Assembly: GCA_964431655.1 (NCBI GenBank)
Contig: CAYSKJ010000017.1
Location: 1 to 32,748, forward strand
Direction: 5' to 3'
Length of the DNA: 32,748 bases
DNA from: CAYMEV01 sp964431655 [NCBI: uncultured bacterium]
GTDB lineage: Bacteria; CAYMEV01
Part shown: piece by piece, positions 1-8,303 of the stretch
How the letters are laid out: every line of letters begins with the position of its first letter
Position numbering within the stretch: position 1 is the first letter of the stretch
Notes under the pieces: generated by a model
The model's input: the letters and a program-made list of their open reading frames with translations, nothing else
Told to the model about the DNA's origin: nothing
The model's database searches: none
Program-made: the position numbers and the translations under genes

Positions 1-1
1 A

Positions 2-121
2 GCGACAGCTACAGGACGTGGCTCCAATGGCTTTTTTAATCCCGTTTTTTATGATAGAGGATGTTTTATTAAAGCATCAGCAGGACAAAATTACCAGAAA
101 GGAGTCAGAATATCCATTTGA
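2..121 (+). CDS. possible C-terminal end of a clipped gene
   Basis: The second forward frame is open from the window edge to a TGA at 119-121, about 39 residues rich in Gly, Ser and aromatics, including GRGSNGFF and KASAGQNYQKG. This composition suits the end of an extracytoplasmic domain. It would converge on the minus-strand gene that ends at 105 and overlap it by 17 bases. The third forward frame is also open here, so the assignment is weak. No family is recognised. Confidence 0.3.
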   Translation, partial: ATATGRGSNGFFNPVFYDRGCFIKASAGQNYQKGVRISI

Positions 122-2315
122 GCCTGGTTTTCAAGCATTCCTGAGGATTACCGGAGATTGAAACAGGTTCAAGGATATACACATAACTCCCTTGGTTATC
201 AATATAGTCCGTAAAAGAATAATAGCGAGGAATAGACGAATTTCCCCTGCCCAGTATCAGATCATCATTGAGCTTTACAGGTATAAAGGATATGAAAGGG
301 CTTTCCCTTCTGCCGATTGTTCTGTAGAGGTTATAACCCAAATTATTAGTTTCGGAAGCAGTAACCCACTTTATTAGGGCCTGATCGCCATTTCCTCTTG
401 CTGTAAAGGAATCAATTTCTACGGCATGGTATAGTTCCAGGGTAATTTGATTATTCGAGTAATCTTTATCACATGGAGAAATATCTCTTATGCAGGCAGT
501 AATGAAATACAGGTCCGGATCTGTTTCGGGATCAGTTGTCCATTCTGTTGAGACATTGATATGCTCTCCCTGGCCTATTATGCCGAAGGAGACCGTATTA
601 ATAAGATTAAGGCCAATATGAGGCTCCAGCGAGTAATAGAAGGAGATGTTACCTGATTGAACTGCCTGGGTTCCTATATTGTGTATCCTTGCACTGATGT
701 ATAAAGTATCTCCGGGCATTGGTGATTCCGGGCAATAGGTAAGATCTTCGCCTTTGATCTTTGCATCGGTTGACTCGGGACATTCCTGCCCGGGTACCAG
801 CTTTGCAAAGAATAAACCATGTCCATCGGCTGTGATTTGGCTATACCCGGGCTCAGACAAATAGCCGAAAACAGCAGTATCATGAAAATATCCAGTTGCA
901 TAGATACTCTGATCAGGTCCGATGCAGATCCCACCACCATCATCAGTTCCATTGCTCCCGGCTTTCCTGGCCCACTTAAAGTTTCCGTCGGGATCAAGCT
1001 TTGCAAAGAAAATATCAATGTAATAATAACTGTAGAACCAGTCTGAGAATAGGCGAGTATATCCATCTTCCCCCGGCTGGCCAAAATCAGCAGTCCGGGT
1101 GAATTTACCTGTAATATAGCAGTTGCCTGCCGCATCAGCTGATATGTCATTGACACTGTCATGGCCAATTCCACCTGCCTTTTTTGCCCAGATAAAATTT
1201 CCATCAGTATCTATTTTGGCGATATAAATATCATATCCACTGGAAATATCGCTTGATATAAGTATAGTATGGGAAGGATCTCCTGGCTCTCCGAATTCAA
1301 TTGTTCCCCTAAAGATGCCTGTTACATAGGAATTCCCGCTGTTATCCTGAGCAATACCGTAGGTATAGGGGGCGGGAAGGGCTTTTGCCCACAGAAAACT
1401 GCCGTTTGAGCTCAGTTTTGTTATAAAGCTCTGTCCTCCTTCTTGTTCACTGTCAATCTGGGTGTATCCCGGCTCTCCCGGCTCACCGAAAACGGCAGTG
1501 CCGCGAAAATGACCTGCAACATAGCAGTTCCATTCTGGATCCAGAGCGATGGACAGCCCGCAAGAACCTTCTCCTCCTGCCTTTCTTGCCCAGAGGAAAT
1601 TTCCATCAGTATCAAGCTTGGTTATAAAAACATCAATATGGTTTGATTCTAGAACAGTATATCCAGGTTCTCCCTGTGTCCCAAATTCAGATATTCCTAA
1701 AAACTCACCGGTAACATAGGTATTTCCTGCATTATCAGCTACTATGGCTTTGCCTCCTTCCGGATAGTAAAATTCATAATCTAGACCGGGTCCGCCTGTC
1801 TGCCTGGCCCATTGAAAATTACCATCGGTGTCAAGCTTTGCGATATAAATATCAGCATCTCCATTTGCTATCAGATGGGTATAACCCTCTTCTCCCGGAT
1901 CACCGAAATATGCCTGGCGGGTAAACCTGCCGGTAATATAGCAGTTTCCACTCTGATCAACGGAAATACCTCTTCCAGAGGCATTAAGGTAGTCGCCTGC
2001 CTTCCTTGCCCAAACGAAGTTCCCGTCTGGATCAATTTTAACAATAAAGACGGTGCCGTGATAGGCGGACGAAGGCTCAAGCATTATATACCCAGGCTCA
2101 CCAGGTATGCCGAACTCCGCAAAGCCCTTGAAGGTTCCGGTGATATAGGAGTTTCCTTCGCTGTCTACGGCAATCTCATTGCTGTTGCTAGAAGAATATA
2201 CTTCCGCTTTTGTTACCCATGTGAATTCGGGTATTGTTTCAGTTCTGGTTTCTGCAGGTGCTATTATTAAAATAACTGCTATCATGAAATGAAAGGTATT
2301 ATTCAGGATTTTCAT
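105..2315 (-). CDS. secreted SBBP-type beta-propeller repeat protein
   Basis: A 736-residue exported protein. The N-terminus has a basic residue followed by a hydrophobic stretch (about residues 9-20), which reads as a signal peptide. Roughly residues 40-515 hold seven tandem units of about 60-70 residues. Each has a Y-[IV]-[TA]-G-x-F strand, an FG-x-PGE-PGY turn, a [FY][IF][TA]K[LI] strand and a D-x-DGNF-x-WA[RK] strand, which matches SBBP/beta-propeller repeats. The seventh unit lacks the WA[RK] strand. Residues of about 520-630 look like a CARDB/Ig-like domain. The end carries a fibronectin-like segment with the common W-x-TASE-x-NN-x-GY-x-LYR motif. No PorSS/T9SS sorting tail is visible and the end is abrupt. 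The ATG is preceded by AAAGGAGAG at a good distance, and a strong promoter lies upstream. Ligand and role are unknown; an extracellular or surface location is inferred. Confidence 0.85.
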   Translation of the reverse strand: MKILNNTFHFMIAVILIIAPAETRTETIPEFTWVTKAEVYSSSNSNEIAVDSEGNSYITGTFKGFAEFGIPGEPGYIMLEPSSAYHGTVFIVKIDPDGNFVWARKAGDYLNASGRGISVDQSGNCYITGRFTRQAYFGDPGEEGYTHLIANGDADIYIAKLDTDGNFQWARQTGGPGLDYEFYYPEGGKAIVADNAGNTYVTGEFLGISEFGTQGEPGYTVLESNHIDVFITKLDTDGNFLWARKAGGEGSCGLSIALDPEWNCYVAGHFRGTAVFGEPGEPGYTQIDSEQEGGQSFITKLSSNGSFLWAKALPAPYTYGIAQDNSGNSYVTGIFRGTIEFGEPGDPSHTILISSDISSGYDIYIAKIDTDGNFIWAKKAGGIGHDSVNDISADAAGNCYITGKFTRTADFGQPGEDGYTRLFSDWFYSYYYIDIFFAKLDPDGNFKWARKAGSNGTDDGGGICIGPDQSIYATGYFHDTAVFGYLSEPGYSQITADGHGLFFAKLVPGQECPESTDAKIKGEDLTYCPESPMPGDTLYISARIHNIGTQAVQSGNISFYYSLEPHIGLNLINTVSFGIIGQGEHINVSTEWTTDPETDPDLYFITACIRDISPCDKDYSNNQITLELYHAVEIDSFTARGNGDQALIKWVTASETNNLGYNLYRTIGRRESPFISFIPVKLNDDLILGRGNSSIPRYYSFTDYIDNQGSYVYILEPVSISGNPQECLKTRLKWIF

Positions 2316-2337
2316 ATAAAACTCTCCTTTAATTAAG

Positions 2338-2366
2338 ATAATACAAAAGCTATAGGGTTATGTCAA
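2338..2366 (-). promoter_or_regulatory. sigma70-type promoter of the SBBP-repeat gene
   Basis: On the minus strand there is a perfect TTGACA (2366 to 2361), a 17-base spacer and TATTAT (2343 to 2338), followed by a leader with an AAAGGAGAG ribosome binding site. Spacing and sequence match a housekeeping promoter well. Confidence 0.7.
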
Positions 2367-2447
2367 TACCTGGGGATAATTTTTACATGCTGGAAATTTT
2401 GGGATTTATATAATACAAATTTTGCAGTTCATATCTTTTTATATAGA

Positions 2448-2475
2448 TTGACAAAACGAAGAGCAAAAATACTAT
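2448..2475 (+). promoter_or_regulatory. sigma70-type promoter of the ABC exporter pair
   Basis: TTGACA at 2448-2453, a 16-base spacer and TACTAT at 2470-2475. A transcript starting about seven bases later would begin at or next to the ATG at 2482, so the message may be leaderless or nearly so. The AAGGA at 2476-2480 is only one base from the ATG, too close for an ordinary Shine-Dalgarno. Confidence 0.5.
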
Positions 2476-2481
2476 AAGGAT

Positions 2482-4227
2482 ATGCAGAAGGACAGGAAAA
2501 AACATAATCTAAGGCGGTTAGTGCCATATTTCTCATCGGAGAAAAAGAGGCTGGGCATAGGTGTTATTGCGGCCCTGGCTATTACGGTTGCCCACCTGGT
2601 TCGCCCGCTTATACTGAGAAGGATAATAGACGGGGCCATACCTTCGGGGGACATAGGGATGGCTGTTGTCCTGGCCTTAGTATTTGTTTTTGCCCTGGTT
2701 TCAGGAGCCCTGATACAGTATTTCCAGGTGATAAACCTTGCAAAGATTGCTCTGAATATCGTGACTTTTATAAAAAAGAAGGTTTTCGGCCATATATTGA
2801 GCCTTGATATGGGGTTTTTTGACAAAAACCCTCCGGGAAGGCTCATGGCAAGGACCGAGTCTGATATTGAAAGCCTGAAGAACATATTCAGCCATTCAGC
2901 TATGGTTCTTTTGCAGTCTTTCCTTTTGCTGATAGGGATTACAGCTATTATTCTTTATGAAGAGCCGGCATATGGGCTGATACTTCTGGTGCTATTCCCT
3001 GTAATGGCTGTTGCCGTCCGTTTTTATCTCTCCTATATAATGAGGATTTGGACTATTGTAAGGAGAAAAAATTCCTTTTTAAGCGGATATATTACCGAGT
3101 ATATACAGGCAGTCCCTATTATACAGCTCTTTGTAAAGAAGAAAGAGGCTGTTGATATGATTGTCAGGCACTCGGTTGATAAGATGAAATACGAAAGAAA
3201 GGCCAACTTTACGGATTATGTAATATTCTGGACATTTTTCCAGTTTATTACGGAGACCGTAGCCCTGGCAGTCATTTTTTATATTGGAATTTCAAAGATA
3301 CTGAAGGGAGATATGAGCATAGGAAGCCTTATCATGTATACAGAGTTCATGAGACAGCTGGCCATGCCTCTCAGGAACCTGATGCAGGTGCTTTCCCAGA
3401 TACAGGCAAGCCTTGCCGCAAGCTCCAGGGTATTTGATATACTGGATACACCGGCGAAGGTCCGGGAGCATGCCGAAAATGATATAATCCCGAGCCTGAG
3501 GGACAGCATAGAGTTTGAAAAGATAGCCTTTGCCTATGACAAGGAGGATGTTATACGCAATATCTCCATGAGCATAAGGGCAGGGGAGCATGTAGCCATA
3601 ATCGGGCCTTCCGGAAGCGGAAAAACCACCATCATAAACCTTCTTTTAAGGTTTTATGAACTGGAAAAGGGCCGTATCCTCATTGACAATACCGATATTA
3701 AAGGGTACAGGATTGAAAACCTGAGAAAAAGAATCGGACTGGTGCTTCAGGATGTATATCTCTTTCCTGGAACCATCCTTGATAATCTGAAGGCCTTTAA
3801 TCCGGATGTCTGCGATGAGTCGGTTTTTGAAGCATCCAGAAAACTTGGCGCTCATGAACTCATAATGAAAAAGTCAGACGGGTATGCCACCGAGCTTTCA
3901 GAGGGAGGAAGCAACCTCTCCATGGGGGAAAGGCAGCTCATATCCTTTATACGGGCCATGGTAAAAGATCCGGACCTGCTTATTCTTGATGAGGCAACAT
4001 CATCGGTGGATGTCATCACGGAGAATATGCTCCAGAGGGCTTTAAGCAGGCTCATGGAGGGCAGGACTGCCATCATTATTGCCCACAGGCTCTCCACCAT
4101 ACAGAATGCCGATAAGATAATTGTCTTTAACAACGGCAGGATTGAGGAGGAAGGAAGCCACGGGGAGCTCATGGCTAAAGGGGGGCTTTACAGCAGGCTC
4201 TATAAGATACAGGAGGTTAAGGCCTGA
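2482..4227 (+). CDS. ABC exporter half-transporter, subunit with intact catalytic Glu
   Basis: A 581-residue fused permease-ATPase of the MsbA/LmrA/BmrC type that exports a substrate across the inner membrane. The first ~320 residues form the six-helix ABC transmembrane domain (type 1 exporter). The nucleotide-binding domain follows: Walker A GPSGSGKTT at 375-383, Walker B LLILDE with catalytic Glu504, D-loop SSVD and switch His535 in AHRLST. The signature is LSMGE (479-483) rather than LSGGQ. The next gene starts 45 bases downstream and encodes the same architecture with the opposite defect, so the two most likely form a heterodimer with one active and one degenerate ATP site. The start is the first ATG after an in-frame TGA at 2449; a GTG at 2521 with a better-spaced AAGGCGG is an alternative. 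The substrate cannot be read from the sequence. Confidence 0.93.
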   Translation: MQKDRKKHNLRRLVPYFSSEKKRLGIGVIAALAITVAHLVRPLILRRIIDGAIPSGDIGMAVVLALVFVFALVSGALIQYFQVINLAKIALNIVTFIKKKVFGHILSLDMGFFDKNPPGRLMARTESDIESLKNIFSHSAMVLLQSFLLLIGITAIILYEEPAYGLILLVLFPVMAVAVRFYLSYIMRIWTIVRRKNSFLSGYITEYIQAVPIIQLFVKKKEAVDMIVRHSVDKMKYERKANFTDYVIFWTFFQFITETVALAVIFYIGISKILKGDMSIGSLIMYTEFMRQLAMPLRNLMQVLSQIQASLAASSRVFDILDTPAKVREHAENDIIPSLRDSIEFEKIAFAYDKEDVIRNISMSIRAGEHVAIIGPSGSGKTTIINLLLRFYELEKGRILIDNTDIKGYRIENLRKRIGLVLQDVYLFPGTILDNLKAFNPDVCDESVFEASRKLGAHELIMKKSDGYATELSEGGSNLSMGERQLISFIRAMVKDPDLLILDEATSSVDVITENMLQRALSRLMEGRTAIIIAHRLSTIQNADKIIVFNNGRIEEEGSHGELMAKGGLYSRLYKIQEVKA

Positions 4228-4272
4228 TTTGAACAGCAATAAAATTATTCAGTCTGCCGGGGGAATTTAAGG

Positions 4273-6066
4273 ATGAAAAAGGGAAGGTCATATTACCTAA
4301 GGTGGATCTTGATGGTTTACAGGGAACACCGGCGTTTTGTCCTTTTTCTGTTATTTCTGACGGTTTTTACAACAGCTGTTACCACCCTTTATCCCCTGGT
4401 TTACAAGTATATTGTTGACAGCCTTGTTGACAGCCTTGAGGGATACCATGAGGGTACCCTATCCCTGGAATCTGCCATGGCCGAGAGAAACAAGCTTATC
4501 CTGATACTTATTGCCTTCGGCATAGGCATGACTGTTACCAATGTGTATCCCTATTTCAGGGCAAGGCTTAACCTTGCATTTGAGATAAGCCTCAGGAAGA
4601 TGTATTTTGACAAGGTAATTAACAAGAGTTACAGGTTTTTCCAGAAATACAGGACAGGAGATATAGCCACGCGCCTCAGTGAGGATATATCAACCCACCC
4701 ACCCGGGGTTTCCTGGTTTTTATGCTCGGGCATCTTCAGGGCTTTCAATTCAAGCTGTATAATACTTTTCTGCCTTATAAGCATGTGGATACTGAATCCG
4801 GTCCTGACTATGCTTTCCCTGATACCCATTCCATTAATGATGTTTCTTTTTTTCAGGCTTGAATCTGTAGTGGGGAAGAAGTTCAGGATATTCAGAAAAA
4901 GCGTTTCGGAGACCAACGATTTCCTTGAGTCGGCCTATTCGGGTATAAAGATACTGAAATCCTTTAACTCCGAGAAATACCAGAAGAGGGTATTTGAAAA
5001 CATGCTGGAGAACAGAAAGGGTATAGAAAAGGATGTAATGGCAATACAGGGCCTTTTCAGCATATATTTTGAATTCTTAAATTACCTGGGCCAGGTATTT
5101 GTACTGCTTTTCGGGGGTATCATGGTTATAAGGGGAAATATAACCCTTGGAACCTATATTGCCTTTTATTCCTATCTCGGCATGATAGTATGGCCTATAA
5201 CCGATATCCCTAATTTTTTTGTGATGGGTACCCAGGCATGTGTCACCATTGACAGGCTGGAGGAGATAAGCAGTTTTGAACCGGAATACAGGGATGCTGA
5301 CCCTGAAAGGGAAAAGGTTCAGGAACTGGATGATATAAGGGTTGAAAATGTCAGTTTTGAGTTTAATCAAAGCGACAGGCCTGAACAGAAAGATTTCAGG
5401 ATCCAGAATATAAATTTCAGTTTGAAAAGGGGTGAAAAGATTGCTATTGTCGGTAAGATAGGTTCGGGTAAAACAACGCTTCTTAACCTGCTTACAGGGA
5501 TTTATGAGCCTGATTCAGGGGAAGTAAGGATAAATAACAGACCGCTTAAGGAATATGACAAGGATACCTTCAGGAAGAAGATAGGGTATATAGAACAGCT
5601 TCCTGTAATCATAAGCGAGAGCGTGTACACCAATATAGATTTCTGGAGGGACCTGGACGGGTCTGTTATATCGGGAGCGGCAAGGACCGCGCAGATTTAT
5701 GAAGAAATAGATAACCTTCCCGATAAATTCTCAACCCAGCTCGGCCAGAGGGGCATAGGTTTCTCCGGGGGCCAGAAGCAGAGGCTTTCCATTGCCAGGG
5801 CTCTTTCAGGGAACCCTGATATTGTAATAATGGATGATGTCACCAGCGCCATGGATGCCGAAAATGAGCTGAATTTCTGGCAGAGGCTCCTGGAAAAAGC
5901 CCCTGACATAACCACACTTATAGTAACCCACAGGATGTCCACGGCAAGAAAGGCGGACAGAATAATCGTTTTAAACAATGGCGTCATCGAGGCTCAGGGA
6001 ACCCATGAAGAGCTTGAGAAAACAAGCCCCACCTACAGGGAGCTTATCGGAGATTACAGTATGTAA
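4273..6066 (+). CDS. ABC exporter half-transporter, subunit with degenerate Walker B
   Basis: A 597-residue fused permease-ATPase, the probable partner of the upstream subunit. A transmembrane domain of about 330 residues includes the conserved intracellular-loop region near residues 110-135. The nucleotide-binding domain has Walker A GKIGSGKTT (394-402), a near-canonical FSGGQ signature (497-501), Walker B IVIMDD in which the catalytic Glu is Asp522, and switch His553. Asp at this place is the hallmark of the degenerate site in heterodimeric exporters such as TM287/288 and BmrCD. The gene follows its partner by 45 bases in the same direction, so the two are probably co-transcribed. A GC-rich hairpin with a short T run lies directly after the stop. 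Peptides, lipids or drugs are all possible substrates. Confidence 0.92.
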   Translation: MKKGRSYYLRWILMVYREHRRFVLFLLFLTVFTTAVTTLYPLVYKYIVDSLVDSLEGYHEGTLSLESAMAERNKLILILIAFGIGMTVTNVYPYFRARLNLAFEISLRKMYFDKVINKSYRFFQKYRTGDIATRLSEDISTHPPGVSWFLCSGIFRAFNSSCIILFCLISMWILNPVLTMLSLIPIPLMMFLFFRLESVVGKKFRIFRKSVSETNDFLESAYSGIKILKSFNSEKYQKRVFENMLENRKGIEKDVMAIQGLFSIYFEFLNYLGQVFVLLFGGIMVIRGNITLGTYIAFYSYLGMIVWPITDIPNFFVMGTQACVTIDRLEEISSFEPEYRDADPEREKVQELDDIRVENVSFEFNQSDRPEQKDFRIQNINFSLKRGEKIAIVGKIGSGKTTLLNLLTGIYEPDSGEVRINNRPLKEYDKDTFRKKIGYIEQLPVIISESVYTNIDFWRDLDGSVISGAARTAQIYEEIDNLPDKFSTQLGQRGIGFSGGQKQRLSIARALSGNPDIVIMDDVTSAMDAENELNFWQRLLEKAPDITTLIVTHRMSTARKADRIIVLNNGVIEAQGTHEELEKTSPTYRELIGDYSM

Positions 6067-6079
6067 AGAGAAGGGGGGC

Positions 6080-6108
6080 AAGGGGCAGTCATGATGACCG
6101 CCCCTTTT
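6080..6108. terminator. intrinsic terminator between convergent genes
   Basis: AAGGGGC, one mismatch, GTCA, a three-base loop, TGAC and GCCCCTT form a strong stem followed by a short T run on the plus strand. It lies between the ABC exporter operon and the convergent lipoprotein gene ending at 6111, so it may also stop transcription from the other side. Confidence 0.75.
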
Positions 6109-6110
6109 GG

Positions 6111-6722
6111 CTATTTTATAACATTCTTGAACAAATCGGGAAGCTCGTCGGATGCAACATCATTCATCAGGTCTACAAGGTCATCCCATGCCCTGCCGGC
6201 GAACCTCTTGTGATGGGCTGCTATTACTATGGTACCTGTCGCTTTGTCGATAATTTTCAGATCAAATACCAGATATCCCGCGCCTGCGCCAAAACCGACG
6301 AAATAGCGGGCTGCCCTTGATCCTCGGTGAAATTCCGTTATCTGGCCTTCCATCACAAAGTCGGCCTCTGACTCTGTCAGATCTATGCCGAACTTTGAGC
6401 TGATCTCGGGATTTGTCTTTGCAATTATGATGTCTTTGAACCTTGATCCGGCTTCTGCCCATCGGACATCCTCTGCGTCGTCCTCGTCATCTTCATCCTC
6501 CGGTTCAGGAGCAAGCATCTGGAATTCAGTGACCTGTATGGCAGCGTTTCTCAGGTTGAAAGCCGGGTTGCTGTAGATATAATCCAGATCATTACTCTCA
6601 TTTAATACAAGACTGCCGAAATAATTGGACTGATAAACCTCAGGCGCACTGCTGCATGATAAAAAAAGGATAAAGACAGCAGGAAGCAGAAGAACAAAAA
6701 GCACGCGGGGAAAATTTTTCAT
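6111..6722 (-). CDS. lipoprotein, DUF4410-like
   Basis: A 203-residue predicted outer-envelope lipoprotein. The start is placed at the ATG giving MKNFPR because AAGGAG sits seven bases upstream; a longer reading from 6764 has no such support. A basic residue, a hydrophobic run and FLSC with Cys23 form a signal peptide and relaxed lipobox. A strongly acidic run (PEPEDEDDEDDAED) is followed by a compact domain. It contains a GFGAGAGYLVFDLKIID strand and a TGT turn, a pattern I associate with DUF4410/GNA1162-like lipoproteins that have a glycine-rich stretch before a beta-hairpin. That family link is from memory and moderate. A minus-strand TTGACT near 6795-6801 could be part of its promoter. 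Function unknown. Confidence 0.75.
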   Translation of the reverse strand: MKNFPRVLFVLLLPAVFILFLSCSSAPEVYQSNYFGSLVLNESNDLDYIYSNPAFNLRNAAIQVTEFQMLAPEPEDEDDEDDAEDVRWAEAGSRFKDIIIAKTNPEISSKFGIDLTESEADFVMEGQITEFHRGSRAARYFVGFGAGAGYLVFDLKIIDKATGTIVIAAHHKRFAGRAWDDLVDLMNDVASDELPDLFKNVIK

Positions 6723-6953
6723 TGAGAAGCTCCTTTCTATAAAATGAATATTTATTAAAGGCAAGTATAATTATTTATATTATTTTATCATAAAGTCAAT
6801 ATCCCGGGTCATTTTTTTAATAAAAATTTAGTTGCAAAAGGGGTATGGATGAGGGTCATTAACTGGAAATAACTCCTGTGCATGGCGTATCTACTGCTGT
6901 GGATAAATTTCCCTGCTGAATATAAAAATATGAATAAACAGAGGGGTCTTTTT

Positions 6954-8159
6954 TTATCCCGGCAGGATCAGGCTTTCAATATCCCTTGGGTAAGAAGTGA
7001 GGAATTCAGGTTCGCCTTCAGTAACCAGGATAGTATCGGAATGCCTGAATCCTCCCAGCCCCTCCACATATATACCGGGTTCAACAGTAAAGAGCATTCC
7101 GGGTTCCATCACAGTCTCATCGCCGATATCCAGAAAGGGTCCTTCATGGTAGCGGATGCCTATATTGTGACCGGTATGGTGGCGCCAGAATGGTTTCAGG
7201 GAATGAAAATCAAAATATTCCCTCACTTTTCTGTCAACGCTGCTGCATGTTTTTCCAGGCCGGCATGCATCAATGGCAAGGTTCTGGAGCTCGAGCATGT
7301 GGTTGAAGTATCTGGTCTGGGATTCATCAGCATTCTTTATAAACATGGTCCTTTCCAGTTCCGACCAGTAGCCGAACATTGGACAGCTGGCACCTGTAAC
7401 CAGGGTATCTCCTGCCTTAAACACTGCATTTATATTCAGAGAATGGGGAAGAGCGCTGTGCTGACCCACCTGGCCCCGGTAGCCTGCCCCCGGCCCGTTT
7501 CCGCCCCAGGAAAGAGCACGGTATTTGCCCTGGTATTCATTAATTAGATCCTGCTGGGCCTGCCATGCTGCCTTCATCTCCACCTCGTTTTCGGTGAGGC
7601 CTATTTTTGTATATTCCTGAAGGTACCGGTGGACATGGCCGGCCCATCGGGCTGATTCCCTGATAAGCTCTATCTCGCGGGGGCTTTTTACCTGCATCAT
7701 CTTTTCAATAATATCATCAAAGGGATGAAAACAGGCTCCCGTAAGCTCGCTTATCCTGGGACCTTTATAGCCCATTACCTTTCCGTAGCCGTCCCCGTCA
7801 CCGAAAAAATTCCTCTTTATCCCCTTGTCCTTCATTATCCGGGAAAGGTGTATCATGGGGTGTTCATAATCTGGATATTCCGGGTAGGAAATCACGTCGT
7901 CAACCCCGGCGTAAGCACGGGCATGCTCCAGCTCCAGGCGGGGGACAAACAGCAGGGTTGAGCCTTTTTTATCAATAATGAGGGCTATGGGTCTTTCTGT
8001 TGGGACAAAGGCAAAGCCTGCGAGGTAAAATATCCGGTGGTTTCCCCACCAGAGAAAACCCTCTGCGTTTTCTGCACCGGGATGTGATAGTATCCTGTCT
8101 ATCCGTTCTTTATGCTCCTGAAGGGAAACAGCTTCCGCCAGCTTTTTGCATCTTGACAT
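6954..8159 (-). CDS. M24 (pita-bread fold) family protein, Xaa-Pro peptidase-like, non-canonical metal site
   Basis: A 401-residue cytoplasmic protein with a creatinase-type N-terminal domain (about 1-150) and an M24 pita-bread domain. The ATG at 8159 is chosen because AAGGAG lies seven bases upstream; the longer frame to 8255 runs through the promoter region. The C-terminal domain has the expected landmarks: HHTGHNIGIRYHEGP with its His, and the TVEPGIYV Glu. Aligned by eye to aminopeptidase P, however, the first metal Asp is Gly (VTGAS), the second is Glu (GYWSELERT) and the last Glu is Ser (FRHSD). It may therefore be a metal-independent hydrolase, as creatinase is, or use a different metal set. 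The gene diverges from a DUF134 regulator over a shared palindromic region, suggesting regulation by that protein. Substrate unknown. Confidence 0.85.
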   Translation of the reverse strand: MSRCKKLAEAVSLQEHKERIDRILSHPGAENAEGFLWWGNHRIFYLAGFAFVPTERPIALIIDKKGSTLLFVPRLELEHARAYAGVDDVISYPEYPDYEHPMIHLSRIMKDKGIKRNFFGDGDGYGKVMGYKGPRISELTGACFHPFDDIIEKMMQVKSPREIELIRESARWAGHVHRYLQEYTKIGLTENEVEMKAAWQAQQDLINEYQGKYRALSWGGNGPGAGYRGQVGQHSALPHSLNINAVFKAGDTLVTGASCPMFGYWSELERTMFIKNADESQTRYFNHMLELQNLAIDACRPGKTCSSVDRKVREYFDFHSLKPFWRHHTGHNIGIRYHEGPFLDIGDETVMEPGMLFTVEPGIYVEGLGGFRHSDTILVTEGEPEFLTSYPRDIESLILPG

Positions 8160-8195
8160 TCCAGATCTCCTTGATAAGCCTTGATAAGTGTATAT

Positions 8196-8286
8196 TGCAC
8201 TAAATTTTTTTGTAATTCCAGATAAAAAAGGAAAATATATATTGACTTTTTGCACTATAGTGCATATTATAATGGACCATAGTGCA
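8196..8286. promoter_or_regulatory. divergent operator region with TGCACTA/TAGTGCA half-sites
   Basis: A perfect 14-base palindrome TGCACTATAGTGCA lies at 8251-8264. One extra half-site TGCACTA is at 8196-8202, close to the M24 start, and one TAGTGCA at 8280-8286, close to the DUF134 start. The palindrome sits in the spacer of the plus-strand promoter, so a bound protein would occlude RNA polymerase. The adjacent DUF134 helix-turn-helix protein is the obvious candidate to bind it; that is inference. Confidence 0.65.
8242..8270 (+). promoter_or_regulatory. promoter of the DUF134 gene cluster
   Basis: TTGACT at 8242-8247, a 17-base spacer and TATTAT at 8265-8270 (a TATAAT at 8268-8273 gives a 20-base spacer). 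The spacer is almost entirely filled by the perfect TGCACTA palindrome. The AAAGGGG ribosome binding site follows before the ATG at 8304. Confidence 0.6.
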
Positions 8287-8303
8287 AAATAAAGGGGTCT
8301 GAT

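Noticed and set aside
6723-6764. Longer N-terminus for the DUF4410-like lipoprotein
   Set aside because: The inner ATG has AAGGAG at proper distance and gives a normal lipoprotein signal peptide.
8160-8255. Longer N-terminus for the M24 protein
   Set aside because: It would cross the palindromic promoter region; AAGGAG stands in front of the ATG at 8159.
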